Positions 9,640 through 21,644 of a stretch of 64,000 nt of DNA are shown one piece after another. The notes under the pieces were generated by a model. That model was not told where the DNA came from. It saw nothing but the letters and a program-made list of their open reading frames with translations, and did not search any database. The translations under genes were made by a program, and so were the position numbers. Origin of the DNA: Toxorhynchites rutilus septentrionalis (lineage: Eukaryota > Arthropoda > Insecta > Diptera > Culicidae); contig NC_073746.1 of assembly GCF_029784135.1 (NCBI RefSeq), forward strand, positions 80,580,204 to 80,644,203. Direction: 5' to 3'. How positions within the stretch are numbered: the stretch's first letter is position 1; the number at the start of each line of letters is the position of its first letter.

Positions 9640-12165
9640 AGGAAAGTACAACAGTTGATGCTTGCCTGTACAATGTAATACTGGCCACTGAAGCCAATTG
9701 GAACGACACAGTGAAAAGTGAAGAATTATTTGGTAGCAATTTTAACGTGTTTAGGTGTGATCGAGATTTGTCATTATGTGATAAAAAATCGGGGGGTGGT
9801 GTACTCATTGCTGTTAATGCCCTGTTAAACGCAGTTCGTATTCCTAGTGAACAACATAAAGAATTTGATGATATGTGGGTTAAAGTATGTATTAATGGTC
9901 AAACACATGTTTTTGTATCTATCTATTTCCCTCCTAATTTTACCAAGAAACATTTTTATGAGAAATTTTAAAATATAGTATAATCATTTGTTGATGAACT
10001 CGACCCTAAAATTAAAAACCCATATTTACGAGGACTTCAATCAAAAAACAATTAATTTCATTGTAGACTAGAAGAACGAATCAATCTTACTCCCGATTGA
10101 GGCGAAAACGAGACATTGCAACTTATTTTCGATAAAACAAGCCAACTAGGTCTATGTCGAATCAATCCTATTTCAAATGAACTAAATTGTTTCCTAGATT
10201 TGCTGTTTATTGATTGCACAGAAGATTTCCATGTTTCGAAAGCTGAATGTCCTCTTTGGAAAAATGAAAAATTCCACACCGCTATAGAATACTCTTTATT
10301 TATCGATAGCACAAGTACACGCCCCGCCGATTTCGATTTTGAGATAAATTTTGATTTCAAAAAGGCAGACTGCAAGCAAATTAATTGTAAGCTTAATGAT
10401 ATAAATTGGTCATCTCTACTTAAAGATGAAAGCAACATAGACAAAGCTGTTGAAATTTTTGATGATAATCTGTATAGAATCATAAGCGAACATGTTCCAA
10501 CGAGAAAGAAAAAACTTAATACAAATTTGAAAACACCAGTATGGTTCACCCGTGAAATTAAAAATCTCAAAAACAAAAAACAAAATCATCCTTTGTCCTT
10601 GCTTTTCAATTTATCGCTAAAATTCGCAATATTTCCTTCTGTCTGGAAAAAATCATTCCTACTACCCATATTCAAATCTGGTTACCGTTCTGACATAAAT
10701 AACTATCGAGGCATCGCCATATTCCAAATTATTTGAATCAATTATCAATACTAAAATGTTCAATAAGTTAAAACATTATATTCCACCGAATCAACATGGT
10801 TTTTATAATGGAAAATCCACTGCCACAAATCTGTTAGAATTTGTATCCTCTTCTCTTGCGGTAAAGGATAGAGGCAACGTTGTCGAGACTCTTTACACAG
10901 ACTTCAGCAAGGCTTTCGACAGAGTAGATATTCCAATGCTTATTTTCAAGCTCCAACGTGTGGGAGTAACTGGAACTCTATTGAAGTGAGTAGAATCTTA
11001 CCTCACCAATAGAACACAGTTTGTTCGCTTCAGAGATTTTTCCTCGTTTCCTCGATTTTTCCTAGTCCAGTGAATGTCACTTCCGGAGTTCCACAAGGTT
11101 CTCACTTAGGTCCTTTACTTTTCATCCTATTCGTAAATGATGTGTCACTAGTATTAACTAACCTCAACATTCTAATATATGCTGATGATATGAAGTTGTA
11201 CATGGAAGTAACCAAATGTAGTGACCTTATGATTTTCCAACAAGAAGTAGATGTTTTCTTCGAATGGTGCGTGAAAAGTCTTCTAGATATTAATGTGAAA
11301 AAATGTAATATTATATCGTATACTCGAAAACATGAAACTTATGACTTCATATGTTCTCTAGGATTTGAAACTGTAGAGAGATGCGTCAAAATTAGAGAGG
11401 TATAATTCTTGATTCGAAACTCACTTTTGGCGAACGTTACAATACAATGATCAATAAAGCAAAAAGTATGCTCGGTTTCATAAAAAGATTTGGTTACAAT
11501 TTTAGTAATCCATACACAATAAAAACATTGTATATAAGTTTTGTAAGATCTATTTTAGAATATTGTAGTGTTGTATGGGCACCCTATCAAGAACTGCACT
11601 CCAATCGAATAGAATCAGTACAAAAACAATTTTTATTATTTGTTTATATATTCCCCTTCCCCCATATGAAGCTCGTTGTATGTTAACAAATATTGAAACA
11701 CTTGAGAAACGCAGAGAAAATGCCACAATTTCATGTTTAATTGACTTAGTTTCACACAGGATTAGATCCGAAAAATTACTTGAAAATCTAAATTTTTATG
11801 CACCAACACGAGCCTTGCGAGCACGGAATTTGTTCAAACCAACTTCATTTCGAACCTTATATGCTATGAATGGTCCACCTAATAGAATGATGAGAACGTA
11901 CAATAAGTGCAGTAATGTTATTGATGTGACAATGACAAAGAAATTATTGAAAAAGTCATTGACTGAAAGATCATTGTATTCGTGAATTACAGTTCTGTCA
12001 TATATCTTTGCTGCGTTGCATATCGTAATTCATTATTAATACAAAATACATGATAATAATTGATTTTCAGAAATATAGCTATAAATTATTCATTAAGTAT
12101 ATTGTAATTGTAATGTAATGTATGTAATTGTTGTCTACTATAGTTTGACGAAATAAAGAAATATA
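9640..12165 (+). pseudogene. Jockey/CR1-group LINE, decayed copy
   Basis: Domains appear in order. The endonuclease part (about 9650-9971) has NVILATEANW and SGGGVLIAV. A linker (10116-10736) holds PVWFTREIKNLK and the RT entry motif INNYRGIAI. Reverse transcriptase follows with HGFYNGKSTATNLLEF, TLYTDFSKAFDRVD, TSGVPQGSHLGPLLF and IYADDMKLY, then the thumb and tail to a stop near 11985. Lesions include TAA at 9969-9971, an apparent deletion near 10585, a frameshift near 10725, TGA at 10987-10989 and further shifts near 11060, 11400 and 11650. There is no RNase H. The 3' part to about 12165 carries AATAAAG. The clade is uncertain between Jockey and CR1. Confidence 0.85.
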
Positions 12166-12552
12166 AACCATCCTATGACAATGAATACTGATTAAAAGTG
12201 AAACAAAAACCGAAAATAGAACATGATTCCGCGTGTGGATGTAATTTTTTCGGCTTCGATATTAAGCATTTTGAGTAGTTTCATTGCAAAGTTGAATTCG
12301 CTGATGATTATATTTCGGTTTGTGAGTTCACAGAGAAGCGATATTAGGTATGTACGGAAAAGTAAAGATACAATTGAAGTCTTCCTTAATATGTCCGTCT
12401 AACCCCCATTTCCCTACTAGCTCAACTATCGTTCGTCTCCTGACGATGGATGAGAGCCGAACCATGCTAAAATGCACTCATGGCGATATGAACGACTAAG
12501 TGATATGCGAGAACTTCGATCCGCTTTGTTTGACAAATCATGAACTATTTTA
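12166..12552. other. No recognised gene
   Basis: AT-rich spacer between the LINE relic and SINE family 2. I see no coding potential in it. Confidence 0.35.
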
Positions 12553-12564
12553 ATCAACCAATGG

Positions 12565-12713
12565 TTTTTTTTCTGTATTATAGTGACTTTCACCACTTTT
12601 GGCTGGTTCGTCACTTTACTTCCATTTTTGAAAGAATGTCGGGAGTGAGAATTGAGCTCGTGACCTTGAGCGGGAGAGGTACGGATGTTACCACTACGGC
12701 AGATCGTCTCTGC
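12565..12713 (-). mobile_element. tRNA-derived SINE, family 2, copy 1
   Basis: On the minus strand a tRNA-like head carries an A box around CCGTAGTGGTAAC and a B box around GAGCTCAATTC, then a roughly 60-bp body (gacgaaccagcc, agtcactataatacag) and a T/A-rich tail. The flanking 12-bp repeats ATCAACCAATGG (12553-12564) and ATCAACCAAAGG (12714-12725) differ at one base. The second copy is at 32.49 kb. It is distinct in head and body from the Feilai-like family 1. I cannot name the family. Confidence 0.78.
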
Positions 12714-12725
12714 ATCAACCAAAGG

Positions 12726-13721
12726 TTGATTTGTTGTGTTATCATAACTTCATTATTTGATTCTATGAATTTCGGCTAAAACAATTTTGTACAAGCAAAA
12801 CATATGAAAATGTTCAAATATTCAAGAATTCGGAATCTTTCATTATTTTGTTTCAAGGTAATTTTTTAAAATATCATTTTACACCGTCTGTTGAACGCAG
12901 TTCTATGTTAAAACATGAAAAAAAAAAAAGAGTTTATGTGACATCTGAATAATCAGTTTCGACTTTGGAGTAATCTCCAGAGTCCAACTCCTCCGAGGGG
13001 TTTCCTATTTTTTTATAAATTCCCCCTCTTTTTCGGAGTCATCAAAAAATCATAACTCATCATTAAAGCCTATCTTGGGTGGCACAAACCAGAGTGTCAA
13101 AGAAGGTCTCCCAGTGTGATACAGCAAGCAACAACATCACGCCCGGGTAAAAATGGCCTCGAACAGCTTGTATCGCAGCGATTTCCACTCGCCTGCTTCA
13201 TTATGTATGCAGTGGGTGATCTACATTGCATCCCCCGACTGGGCGATGCGATGCTGGGCGGCGTTAGAGAGTGAACACCGACAGAAATGGGTCTGGTTAT
13301 TTTTTTCCGTGGGACGCTTTACGAATCGCTGTCATAATCTGAAGCGAACGGCGAAAGATATGGATGTAAAACAGTGAAAGTTATGTCACTGTTATAGCAC
13401 TGGTGCTAACGCTAGAGTTTTGCTTCTTTCGTGCGAATATTCGGTAGGATCGTGTTTAGGTCGAATTTTGTTCACTAGCAAACAGTTAGATTTATAACGA
13501 TCTGCGAAAGACGTGCAAATACTTCGTTTCGGAATGTAGACAACCATTTCTCGTTCCAGCGGAATAAGAAATTGGAAATCGGACTGAGGTTCCATTCGTG
13601 AAGATTTTTGTAGCAACAACGAATTAAGAGGAACTTCATCTGAATTGGTTTATGTGACAATGTGATGTTTTGGTCATGTACCGGGTAGACTGTAGATAGA
13701 CGAATAAGAGTGATAGTTATG
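12726..13721. other. No recognised gene
   Basis: Contains a roughly 74-codon frame at 13153-13377 and others with no recognisable domain. The block near 13090-13270 is relatively GC-rich (gcatcccccgactgggcga) and may be part of an unidentified element. Confidence 0.35.
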
Positions 13722-13915
13722 TCTTTGAATGGAACTAACGTTCATGAGGAACTTTTGCCGAAAGATTTCTTTTACCAAATAATACGCCATGAATTTAGAA
13801 AAGTGACAAGCTCTAGAAAACGTATGAGCACCGTGCAAGTCGGAAGTAACTTCTTTGACGAAAAAACAGCCGGCTAGAATGCTAGAACCCAATCGGCTCA
13901 GCGGAACTCGGCCAC
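13722..13915 (-). mobile_element. Feilai-like SINE, decayed copy
   Basis: It matches the family-1 body in order (actaacgttcatgaggaact, aatacgccatgaat, acaagctctagaaaacgt, gtgcaagtcgga, tctttgacgaaaaa). The tRNA-like head is badly degraded and the GAA tail is missing. No TSD was identified. Confidence 0.7.
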
Positions 13916-14429
13916 GTGCGTGGTCGTTATATTTATGTATTTCCTTTTAATTTCCTCGCCTTCATCGAAACAAATAAGTATTAATACAGCAATTCGAAGA
14001 ACGTATTTTAACGATACAACATGTCGGTGTGTGAAGTGCAAAAGAACTCTTTATCCGAGCCTGATTCGACTGAACAAACTAATGTCACCCGCGGCTTAGA
14101 ACAGAACTGTTCTATGACCCCTTTTACGTTTGCTTATTCAAAAATACTTCGCACATTGTTCCATCTGGGTACTATATTTCATAGGAAGTCGGGCAAACTT
14201 TGATGATAAGCTACGAATAGATATGCTATAAAAAGTTCAATTTGCGTGTTTAATCCAGTATCGTACAGAGTCATTCATTAATTAGGATAGAGAATAATAA
14301 ACTGTTTCTATAAAATGTGGTGTTCAACCAAAGTGTTGGAAAATACTAGTAATTCTAGAAAAAATGCATATTAAATACACTATTAAAACACTAACTCATA
14401 GATTAAAACCAATAATAAAAGCTTTCATA
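13916..14429. other. No recognised gene
   Basis: A 60-codon frame at 14021-14203 starts with ATG in a fair context (acaacATGTCGG) but shows no known domain. I cannot assign it. Confidence 0.3.
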
Positions 14430-15627
14430 CAGGGTCTTTCAGATTAAATGCTCACGCAACAAATTCTAATTACTTCTACAAAAGTGAACAGATTTTTATT
14501 TAAAAAAAAACGGAAATAAAGCTTATTTTAGGTCATTTTCGATGTGACCACCAGGGTTACCATATCTACAGAATAATCTGTATTTATACAGAATTTTCAG
14601 TCTTTTCGAAACTGTAGATACAGATTACAGATTTTTTAGGTTTCCATACGGATTTACATGTTTTTCAAAATAACGATCCAATATTAGTTACGGCTTGATC
14701 ACGATAATATTTTTCCCAACTCACCAATTTTATTCATACAGCATTCGAATCAGTCTGAATGAGAGTCATTTTGGCATTCATGTGTAGCGTGTAATACTGC
14801 TTTCTCATGTTCAATCTAAGGCGAAAAGATGCCAAAGTCAGCTAGCTTTACAATAAATAAATATAAGTGTTTATCTTTTTCCTACTAAAGCACAGTAAAT
14901 GCGAATTTTTACGTGGATACCATCAACATCGTCAATTTCATAATAACTTTGCCAACCAATGAAACTAAAGCTAAGCTTTTTGTTTTTCCCACGTACGTAT
15001 AACTCATCATCACAGGAAAACGTCTGATCAGATTTGAGTCCACTCAAATTAGAATGATAGAATGCTTTGAAGAGTATTTTAAAAAAGGAAAATTTAAAAA
15101 GAAATGGGCTACGCATATGTACTGCAATCGAAAGTGAAATTGATAAAAATGATTACGCATTTGTAATTTATTCAATTGGAATTAATTATGACGACAATAA
15201 TATTTATGTTTCGCAATTTTGTAAACATTATTGGATTTTCAGTTGGAAAATGAAAACGAATCGCCAAAATGAGGTTATCAAATACGAGTAAAGATTGTCC
15301 GATTTGAGTTGAGATCCCTCCGTAGATCAATGTAACGGTGAGAAAAATTGTTTTTTTGGAATATTTTTAAGGAAAAAGGAAAAAATCGAAAAAAATACTG
15401 AGCTTGGTAATCTGATAGAGTTAATTGCAAATTATAGATTGATATTTATTTTCTATTATAGAATTTTAGACTTTAAAATTCATTCGTGTCTAGCAGTGAA
15501 AAATGCCAATTGAAATATTGATCAATTCATTTTCTGGAATTCAAGCCACGAGCGTTCGCTATCAAAATTCATCAATTTTAGGCAGGACAAAGTTAGCCGG
15601 GTCAGCTGAATGAACTTAAAAATTTAA

Positions 15628-16229
15628 CCCTTTGCGGTGGTCTTAAATTTCGACATGTATGTCGTACTAGTCGCAATTATTTTTACTTGAAGAAGCAGTG
15701 ATGTATAACTTTGTAAGATGAACAAGATTCCTTTATTTTTGTAAATTCTTATCAGAAGTTTACTATTTACTAAACAATGTTTTTATGTTTATGATTAAAA
15801 AATATTTGCTATAATTCTTTTTCGCGTGATATCTGCAGCATGTAACACCGAAATAATTAGTTTGTCGATTTTCGCCTTTTATCTTTCTACTTACAAAACA
15901 ATGCTCGCAACAGTGCGAAACACATGGAGTTTTCCATTAATTCTTTCCCCGAGCACGGATAACAACTTTTGTTTATACTGAGTACCGTTATTATTCAAAA
16001 TAGCGACGTTTTGGTTTGTGAATAAGTACACAAGACATAAAAAAGCGTTTAGAGAAAGTGTATGAACTAATTCATTGCTGCATAAATTATAATATATAAT
16101 ATATAATATATAATATATAATATATAATATATAATATATAATATATTAAATATTATATATTATATATTATAATATAGAAGTATACCCCTTTGCGGTGGTG
16201 GCTGAAAGCAGACAAATGACCGCTAAGAG
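15628..16229. mobile_element. TTAA-flanked MITE (piggyBac-type) nested in the hAT-like element
   Basis: TTAA occurs at both borders (15624-15627 and 16230-16233). The ends are CCCTTTGCGGTGGTC and, inverted, CTCTTAGCGGTC. TTAA duplication with CCC/CTC ends is typical of piggyBac-related MITEs. A second CCCTTTGCGGTGGT copy lies at about 16186, inside the right end. It is non-coding. Confidence 0.7.
16088..16176. repeat. AT microsatellite (TATAATA units, then inverted)
   Basis: About eight TATAATA-type heptamers run into the inverse phase (tattatatattatatatta). The tract is therefore partly palindromic and could extrude as a cruciform. Confidence 0.85.
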
Positions 16230-16749
16230 TTAATACAGATTTCGATACAGATTTTCTGAGAAAAAACACAGATAAAAAGATTTTTTGAGACCAAAAACAC
16301 AGATTTTATTATGGCAACCCTGGTGAACACCCCTTTTTTCGATAACGCGTTTTAAACGGTAAACGAAATTCTTCATGCACAACTCTAACATTACGACTTC
16401 GATGCTGTTGAAAATCCTAGTTATTTCTTCTTTAAGTTCCTCCAAATTTTGTGGCTCATTAACATAGTAACGGTCCTTCACGTACCCCCAGAGAAAGTAA
16501 TCGACGACGAGAAATGTTGAAATTCTTACCATAAGAGGACAAAAACTCATTCGGTAGCTCGAGTAATACAATTTCACTAAAAATACATCCCATCCGATCA
16601 GACTAAAAAGTAGCCGAATATTATCATGCCGAAGTGGGGGATACAGTGTTACCATCGACGGAGCGAAAAAATTTTTTATAATGAGCTATTCGATTGTTTA
16701 CGTGGGCGTTTGATCTGAAAGACCCTGTAGATATATAACATATTACATA

Positions 16750-18037
16750 AAGGGTGTGTCACATCAAATTGCATCACGGAAAAAACGCTGTAGAAATTCG
16801 CCCAGTAGACCGATCCTTTTGAAAATTTTAGACAGTAAAATAAAAACTATTAAACAACTTTTGGCATTTTCTTTTTATTCATACTTCGAGCCCAAGCCCG
16901 TATGCTCGCACCTTCCTCTTTACCCCGTCCATAAGGTTCTGTACAACGTCAGGTTGTAGTTTTTTTTTTAACAGAAATCCATTTTCTCTTGAAGTCCGCC
17001 TCCGATTTGACAACTTTTGGGTTCTTCCGGAGGGCCTGCTTCATAATCGCCCAATGTTTCTCTATTGGGCGAAGCTCCGGCGCGTTGGGCGGGTTCATTT
17101 CCTTTGGCACGAAGGTGACCCCGTTGGCTTCGTACCACTCCAACACGTCCTTTGAATAGTGACACGAAGCGAGATCCGGCCAGAAGATGGTCGGGCCCTC
17201 GTGCTGCTTCAATAGTGGTAGTAAGCGCTTCTGTAGGCACTCCTTAAGGTAAACCTGCCCGTTTACCGTGCCGGTCATCACGAAGGCGGCGCTCCGCTTT
17301 CCGCAAGAGCAGATCGCTTGCCACACCATGTACTTTTTGGCAAACTTGGATAGTTTCTGCTTGCGAATCTCCTCCGGAACGCTGAATTTGTCCTCTGTGG
17401 AGAAGAACAACAGGCCCGGCAGCTGACGAAAGTCCGCTTTGACGTAGGTTTCGTCGTCCATTACCAGGCAATGCGGCTTCGTCAGCATTTCGGTGTACAG
17501 CTCCCGGGCTCGCGTCTTCCCCACCATGTTTTGCCTTTCGTCGCGGTTAGGAGCCTTCTGAACCTTGTATGTACGCAGGCCCTCCCGCTGCTTAGTCCGC
17601 TGGACGAATGAACTTGACAAATTCAGCTTATTGGCGACATCCCAGACCGAACTTCTCGGATCACGTCTAAACTGTTTAACTACGCGCTTGTGATCTTTTT
17701 CACTGACCGAGCATCCATTTTTGCCGTTCTTCACCTTCCGGTCGATGGTTAGGTTCTCGAAGTATCGTTTTAGTACTCTGCTGGACGATTCCCAGCATCT
17801 TACCGATGTCCCGATGTGACAACTCCGGATTCTCGAAATGAGTGCACAGGATTAATTCACGACGCTCTTTTTCGTTCGACGACATTTTTCCAAATTTACG
17901 AAAAATTGACAGTGAAGCATGGCCAACGTGATCTATACACACTTATCTGATTATAAGCGAAAGCTGAAGATATAATTCCTAAAAATTTAATTTCTACAGC
18001 GTTTTTTCCGTGATGCAATTTGATGTGACACACCCTT
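16750..18037 (-). mobile_element. DD37E Tc1/mariner-type transposon, copy 1
   Basis: The termini are perfect 49-bp inverted repeats beginning AAGGGTGTGTCACATCAAAT, flanked by TA (16748-16749 and 18038-18039). It is nearly identical to copy 2 at 56.87-58.17 kb. The single gene on the minus strand is frameshifted in this copy. It lies 22 bp from the end of the preceding mariner. DD37E elements (ITmD37E) were described from mosquitoes. Confidence 0.93.
16879..17885 (-). pseudogene. DD37E transposase, frameshifted copy
   Basis: The start is MSSNEKERRELIL at 17885. An N-terminal HTH follows (HRDIGKMLGIVQ). An 8-bp deletion near 17780, relative to copy 2, shifts the frame. A long open frame then continues from 17734. 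Catalytic residues are visible as LVMDDETYVKADF, IFWPDLASCHYS and PELRPIEKHW. The second D and the E are separated by 37 residues, hence DD37E. A one-base length change in the T run near 16968 shifts the last roughly 30 codons. This nuclear cut-and-paste enzyme is probably inactive as encoded. Confidence 0.92.
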
Positions 18038-18189
18038 TATTAGGTATAGAAAAGTTTGTTTCAGTCATATTTTGTAAAACCTCCGAAAGCCAACCATATA
18101 TATTTTTATTTTCTTATTTTGTAACTGTCAGTCCCAGTCAGTCAGCGCTTTCTTCCCAAAAAGCTCAACTATATTCAAACACCGAAACA

Positions 18190-18680
18190 TTGCAACAATA
18201 TTCGATTGGCATCCACCTCCAAATCCATGATGTGCTTTGTGGTGCAAAAATCAAATCCAGCTACTCGAAAGATTTGGGCTGCAGAAGGAACTCTGGCGTA
18301 TCATACAGTGATGCATCATAACAGCTTCAGATTCAGGGACTATACTCCAGCACTATTGCGCATTATGTTTAATGACTCGGAAACCGACAAAAAATTCTCA
18401 TGTGCTCGTACGAAGACAGAAGCCATTATTTCTGGAATATTTTCACCGCACTCAATTGACATTTACCTTGAGAGATCTTCCCGGTTTTGCACGATTGGGC
18501 TTGCACGATTGCTGTAATTATTGAAAATGTGATTAAAAAGCACAGTTTGCAAGTAAAATTGGTAGCTTTTAGCGGAGACAACACAAACACTACACCCAAA
18601 CTAGCGTTGGCAGAAAACATTTCATCTTTGGCACAAATGATGTCATTTAGTAAGCTGGAAAGTCAAATGCGCAAATAATG
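18190..18680 (+). pseudogene. hAT-family (ZBED-like) transposase N-terminal relic
   Basis: The frames read AAEGTLAYHTVMHHNSFRFR then KKFSCARTKTEAIISGIF, and after a shift TIAVIIENVIKKHSLQVKLV then AFSGDNTNT. These match the region between the BED finger and the first catalytic motif of hAT transposases related to vertebrate ZBED proteins. At least one frameshift (about 18480) is present and no full BED finger is seen. A C-terminal half of the same family type lies at 31.55-32.42 kb on the same strand. Confidence 0.65.
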
Positions 18681-19987
18681 AGCTGTTTTAAAAGCTTAAA
18701 AATGGTTTGTATGGATGCGTGCAGACATCTCTTTCTGTTTTCTCTTCTGATTTCATTTTGGATTGTGCCGAGTTTCGAGTGAGCAGTCATCGAGTACGGT
18801 CGTGTTCGTCGTGGCTCCGCGATAATTGATTTATGTTGGAATAACTTGTGTGCTTCCACGCTTGTTTCTCTTTTTTGATTTGTTTGGCGAGAGGAGTTAT
18901 TTGGTATTGTGCTGGTAAAAAAAGTATTATAAGTAAAGTGAGACGAGATATTTTGAAAATGTTTAGGTTACATTATTCTGCATTACGATTCCCAAGCCGA
19001 TTTTCCTTCTATCGGTAAAAACGGATCGGGTCTGCAATTCGTTTGTGCGTAGTAGTTTACTTTCTCTCTCTGGAGTACTGCGATGAGTACGTGTATGTGA
19101 GACATAATTTCGAGCATCATTCGTACGATTCGTCTTTATTGTTCTTATTTTTCACTTTTTATCGTCTTATGTTTGTCTTGCACTTTTGCGAAAGGCGAGA
19201 GTCATGGTGTGAAATTGTTCTCTCCGCTCAAATATTAGCGTTCTTGTCTGGGCACAACACGTCTCTTTGAGAGGCCATGGAAAGACGTCTAGGGTAGGGC
19301 AGGTTCATAGCCACATATTGCTTTTCATTGCAATTGAAGGTCACACGCTGTTAAATGCGGTGACGTTCCTTATTGTGTGTATGTGTAGAGAGGGTGTTTG
19401 TTTGGTTGAGCTAAGTGGAGCTGTTCTTCTCAAGTTCTCTCATCTCTTCTCAAGCAAGGTTCTCTTCTCTCTCACACATACATCATACTGGTTTCATTTG
19501 GTTTGCATTGGCAGCCATACCGCTGCAATTATGTGTATCCGTTTATTTCTTGCAATTGCATACGATTCGGCTGCATTTTCGTACAGAGGTGCATCGAATC
19601 TTTGAGCGTCACTTCGCGGTGGGGACGAGATGATTTGTATGCAAGGTTAAATAAACTTCGTCTTGTTTTCGACGTTGAATGGCGTTCATGGACAGGCCCA
19701 GGGTTTCATTATGTTAGAGATATTGAATTCTATAATTTCATAATTTGAATCAGAAGACTCTAATTTCAGTTTTCATTTGGAGTGAGTTAGTTTGTTGAAA
19801 GCATTTATATATTTATAATACGTTTTTTGGTTCCTGGTTTATCAATTCCAGACACTAGATTGAATTTAGAAACTCACATTAGAGGTTTTTCATCCGTTTA
19901 GTTATCTCGGTTACCTTCTCAGGTTTCCGAAATATGACTCCCCGCCATCGTCATTAGAGTTCGATACAAAGTACGCCCGTCCTATTG
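18681..19987. other. No recognised gene
   Basis: Pyrimidine-rich on the plus strand (many tctct/ttctc runs) with frames up to 112 codons (19267-19605), none recognised. A block at 19915-19975 (ggttaccttctcaggtttcc) recurs right of the next transposon at 22.39 kb. Confidence 0.35.
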
Positions 19988-20310
19988 CACTATGGGGGAT
20001 TTCCATACAAGCAGGCGGACAAAAATATTTTCATCATTTTATCGACACTATTGGCATTTTTCTACTTGGTATGCTACGAGCCAAGTTGATTAAAATCATG
20101 TGTTAACATATTACGGTCAAATTTCGATCGAGGTATGTCTTTTTTTAATAAAACCAGAGGAAATAATTCTAGGATTTGTTCGGAATTCAGCCCCTCCCCT
20201 TTCTTTGGCTGCCCTCTAATTTTTAATATGCTTCTGGCCACCTGTAATGTGCAAGGAACATGTATGCCAACTTTGGTGAATATTGATCAAGCTTTCTTAG
20301 AGATATGGTG

Positions 20311-20413
<103 letters not shown>

Positions 20414-20789
20414 AAAACGATTTTAAGAAAAAAAAAAGTTTTCTTTTAAATGCTACAATTTTGCTCAAAATTGTGAAGATTGGTCACCAGTCTAATAAAT
20501 TAGATTCGTATTTTTTTTATTGTCCATTAGGGTGCCTAGTTTTGAAATAGGGTAACCAGAAAAAAAACTTTTTATGATTTTTTTAATTTTCAAACATTTA
20601 TAGCTGCAATTAAAAATTTGAAGGATTTTCAACCATGTAATAAATATACAATTTGATTTTTCGAAGAATAAATAGTTTGAAGGAATAAAATAGAACACCA
20701 AGGTTTTTATTTTTATTGTAAAAAAATTGTAAAAATTATTTCAATATAACATATTAACATATCGTACAATAGTCATTATAAATACTTTC

Positions 20790-21442
20790 TTATTCCGTTT
20801 CGTTTTCATCTTCTTCACTTTCATCCTCTTCAGAATCTTCATCAATTACATCTTCTACAAAATTTTCTTCAATTTCATCCACAGCTTCCATAAGTTCTTC
20901 AACTACATTGCAGCTATTGATATCCTCTATTGAACAACTTTCAGAATCTTCAAATATTAAAAAACCTTTAACAATATCTGGATAAGCTAGAGATATTTTT
21001 TTGTGTTTTTTTTTGCCATCCAAATTGAACTGATGAATGGGTCCGATTCATTCATGGCACGAATGAAAACATCATGTAAATTATCTACTCTCGATCGTTT
21101 CATGATGCAGCATGATGAGTTCGATATTTTTTTAATTGTTTATGCTGACTTTCTGCTGCCTCTTCTGCTATAGTACCAAGAGGTGCTGAAGAATGCATAA
21201 CTATTTCTCCAGCATGAGCAAGAACTTTATGTATAGTAGCGGGAATCTTATACCAACTATATAATTGATCTTAATATCGTCCTCACTATCTTGTCACGAA
21301 GCCTTTCTTTTTTTTCCACGTCAATTTTATAACTTTCGCACAAGGCTTCAAATACTTTTGCTACATTTTCTTTTGTCGTTAGTTTTGAATCAAACAATGA
21401 AACAACTTTTCGATTGTCCATCCTTTCACTTGCTCTTAACAA
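20790..21442 (-). pseudogene. Transposase-like C-terminal relic (uncharacterised family)
   Basis: The minus strand, from 21442 down, reads RKVVSLFDSKLTTKENVAKV, then WYKIPATIHKVLAHAGEIVM, then GTIAEEAAESQHKQLKKYR, then after a stop and shift KKKHKKISLAYPDIVKGFLI and a highly acidic tail (EEDESEEDENETE). The HKVL.HG.EI...PLG..(S/A)EEA.E..(N/H)K..KKYR pattern resembles a family seen in many insect proteins near DNA transposons. I do not know its formal name. It has several stops and is probably non-functional. Confidence 0.5.
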
Positions 21443-21644
21443 TTGGTAATGCCTACTGTATTAAGACTCATCAATATAAGTATGAGTGTAGGTACAAGTG
21501 AGTTACTGTTGGTTGGTAGCTTCTACCGGAATCTTCCGGAATATAGGTACTAAAACGTTACATAGAAATTCAAAGCGGTTACGATGACGTTGAATATCAA
21601 GCAGATAGGTAGGTGGAATCTAATTTATGTGTGTATAGAATTTT

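Larger units (their letters stand above)
14552..16322. mobile_element. hAT-like non-autonomous element nested in mariner
   Basis: The ends are CAGGGTTACCATA and, inverted, CAGGGTTGCCATA. Flanking 8-bp repeats GTGACCAC (14544-14551) and GTGAACAC (16323-16330) differ at one base. An 8-bp duplication with CAGGG termini is the hAT hallmark. Subterminal regions are rich in cagattt/acagaa blocks. No intact transposase is seen in the 1.77 kb, and the small frames near 14.87-15.29 kb are not recognisable. Confidence 0.8.
14513..16655 (-). pseudogene. mariner transposase C-terminal region split by an insertion
   Basis: The right piece reads VVDYFLWGYVKDRYYVNEPQ then LEELKEEITRIFNSIE and FVYRLKRVIEKRG. 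This is the mariner C-terminal half with the DYFLWGYVK motif. On the far side of the hAT insertion (14551 downward) the same frame style resumes as GHIENDLK and stops, which is the normal C-terminal ending of this type. The split therefore maps to the codons after EKRG. The first two catalytic residues and the HTH are absent. Confidence 0.8.
14430..16727 (-). mobile_element. mariner-superfamily element, interrupted by nested insertions
   Basis: The TIRs read CAGGGTCTTTCAGAT at both ends, with TA flanks at 14428-14429 and 16728-16729. The minus strand encodes a mariner C-terminal region, but the N-terminal and most catalytic parts are missing. A hAT-like element (14552-16322) sits in the last codons of the transposase. 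Without that insert and its 8-bp duplication the host copy is about 0.5 kb. Confidence 0.85.

Noticed and set aside
15600..15615. Helitron 3' end (agttagccgggtcagctga) inside the hAT-like element
   Set aside because: The phrase resembles the Helitron terminus at 37.1 kb, but no hairpin or matching 5' TC end was found nearby, so only similarity is noted.
16949..17471. Additional minus-strand frames inside the DD37E gene (for example MPTEALTTTIEAARGPDHLL)
   Set aside because: Out-of-frame shadows of the transposase. The same shadows occur in copy 2.
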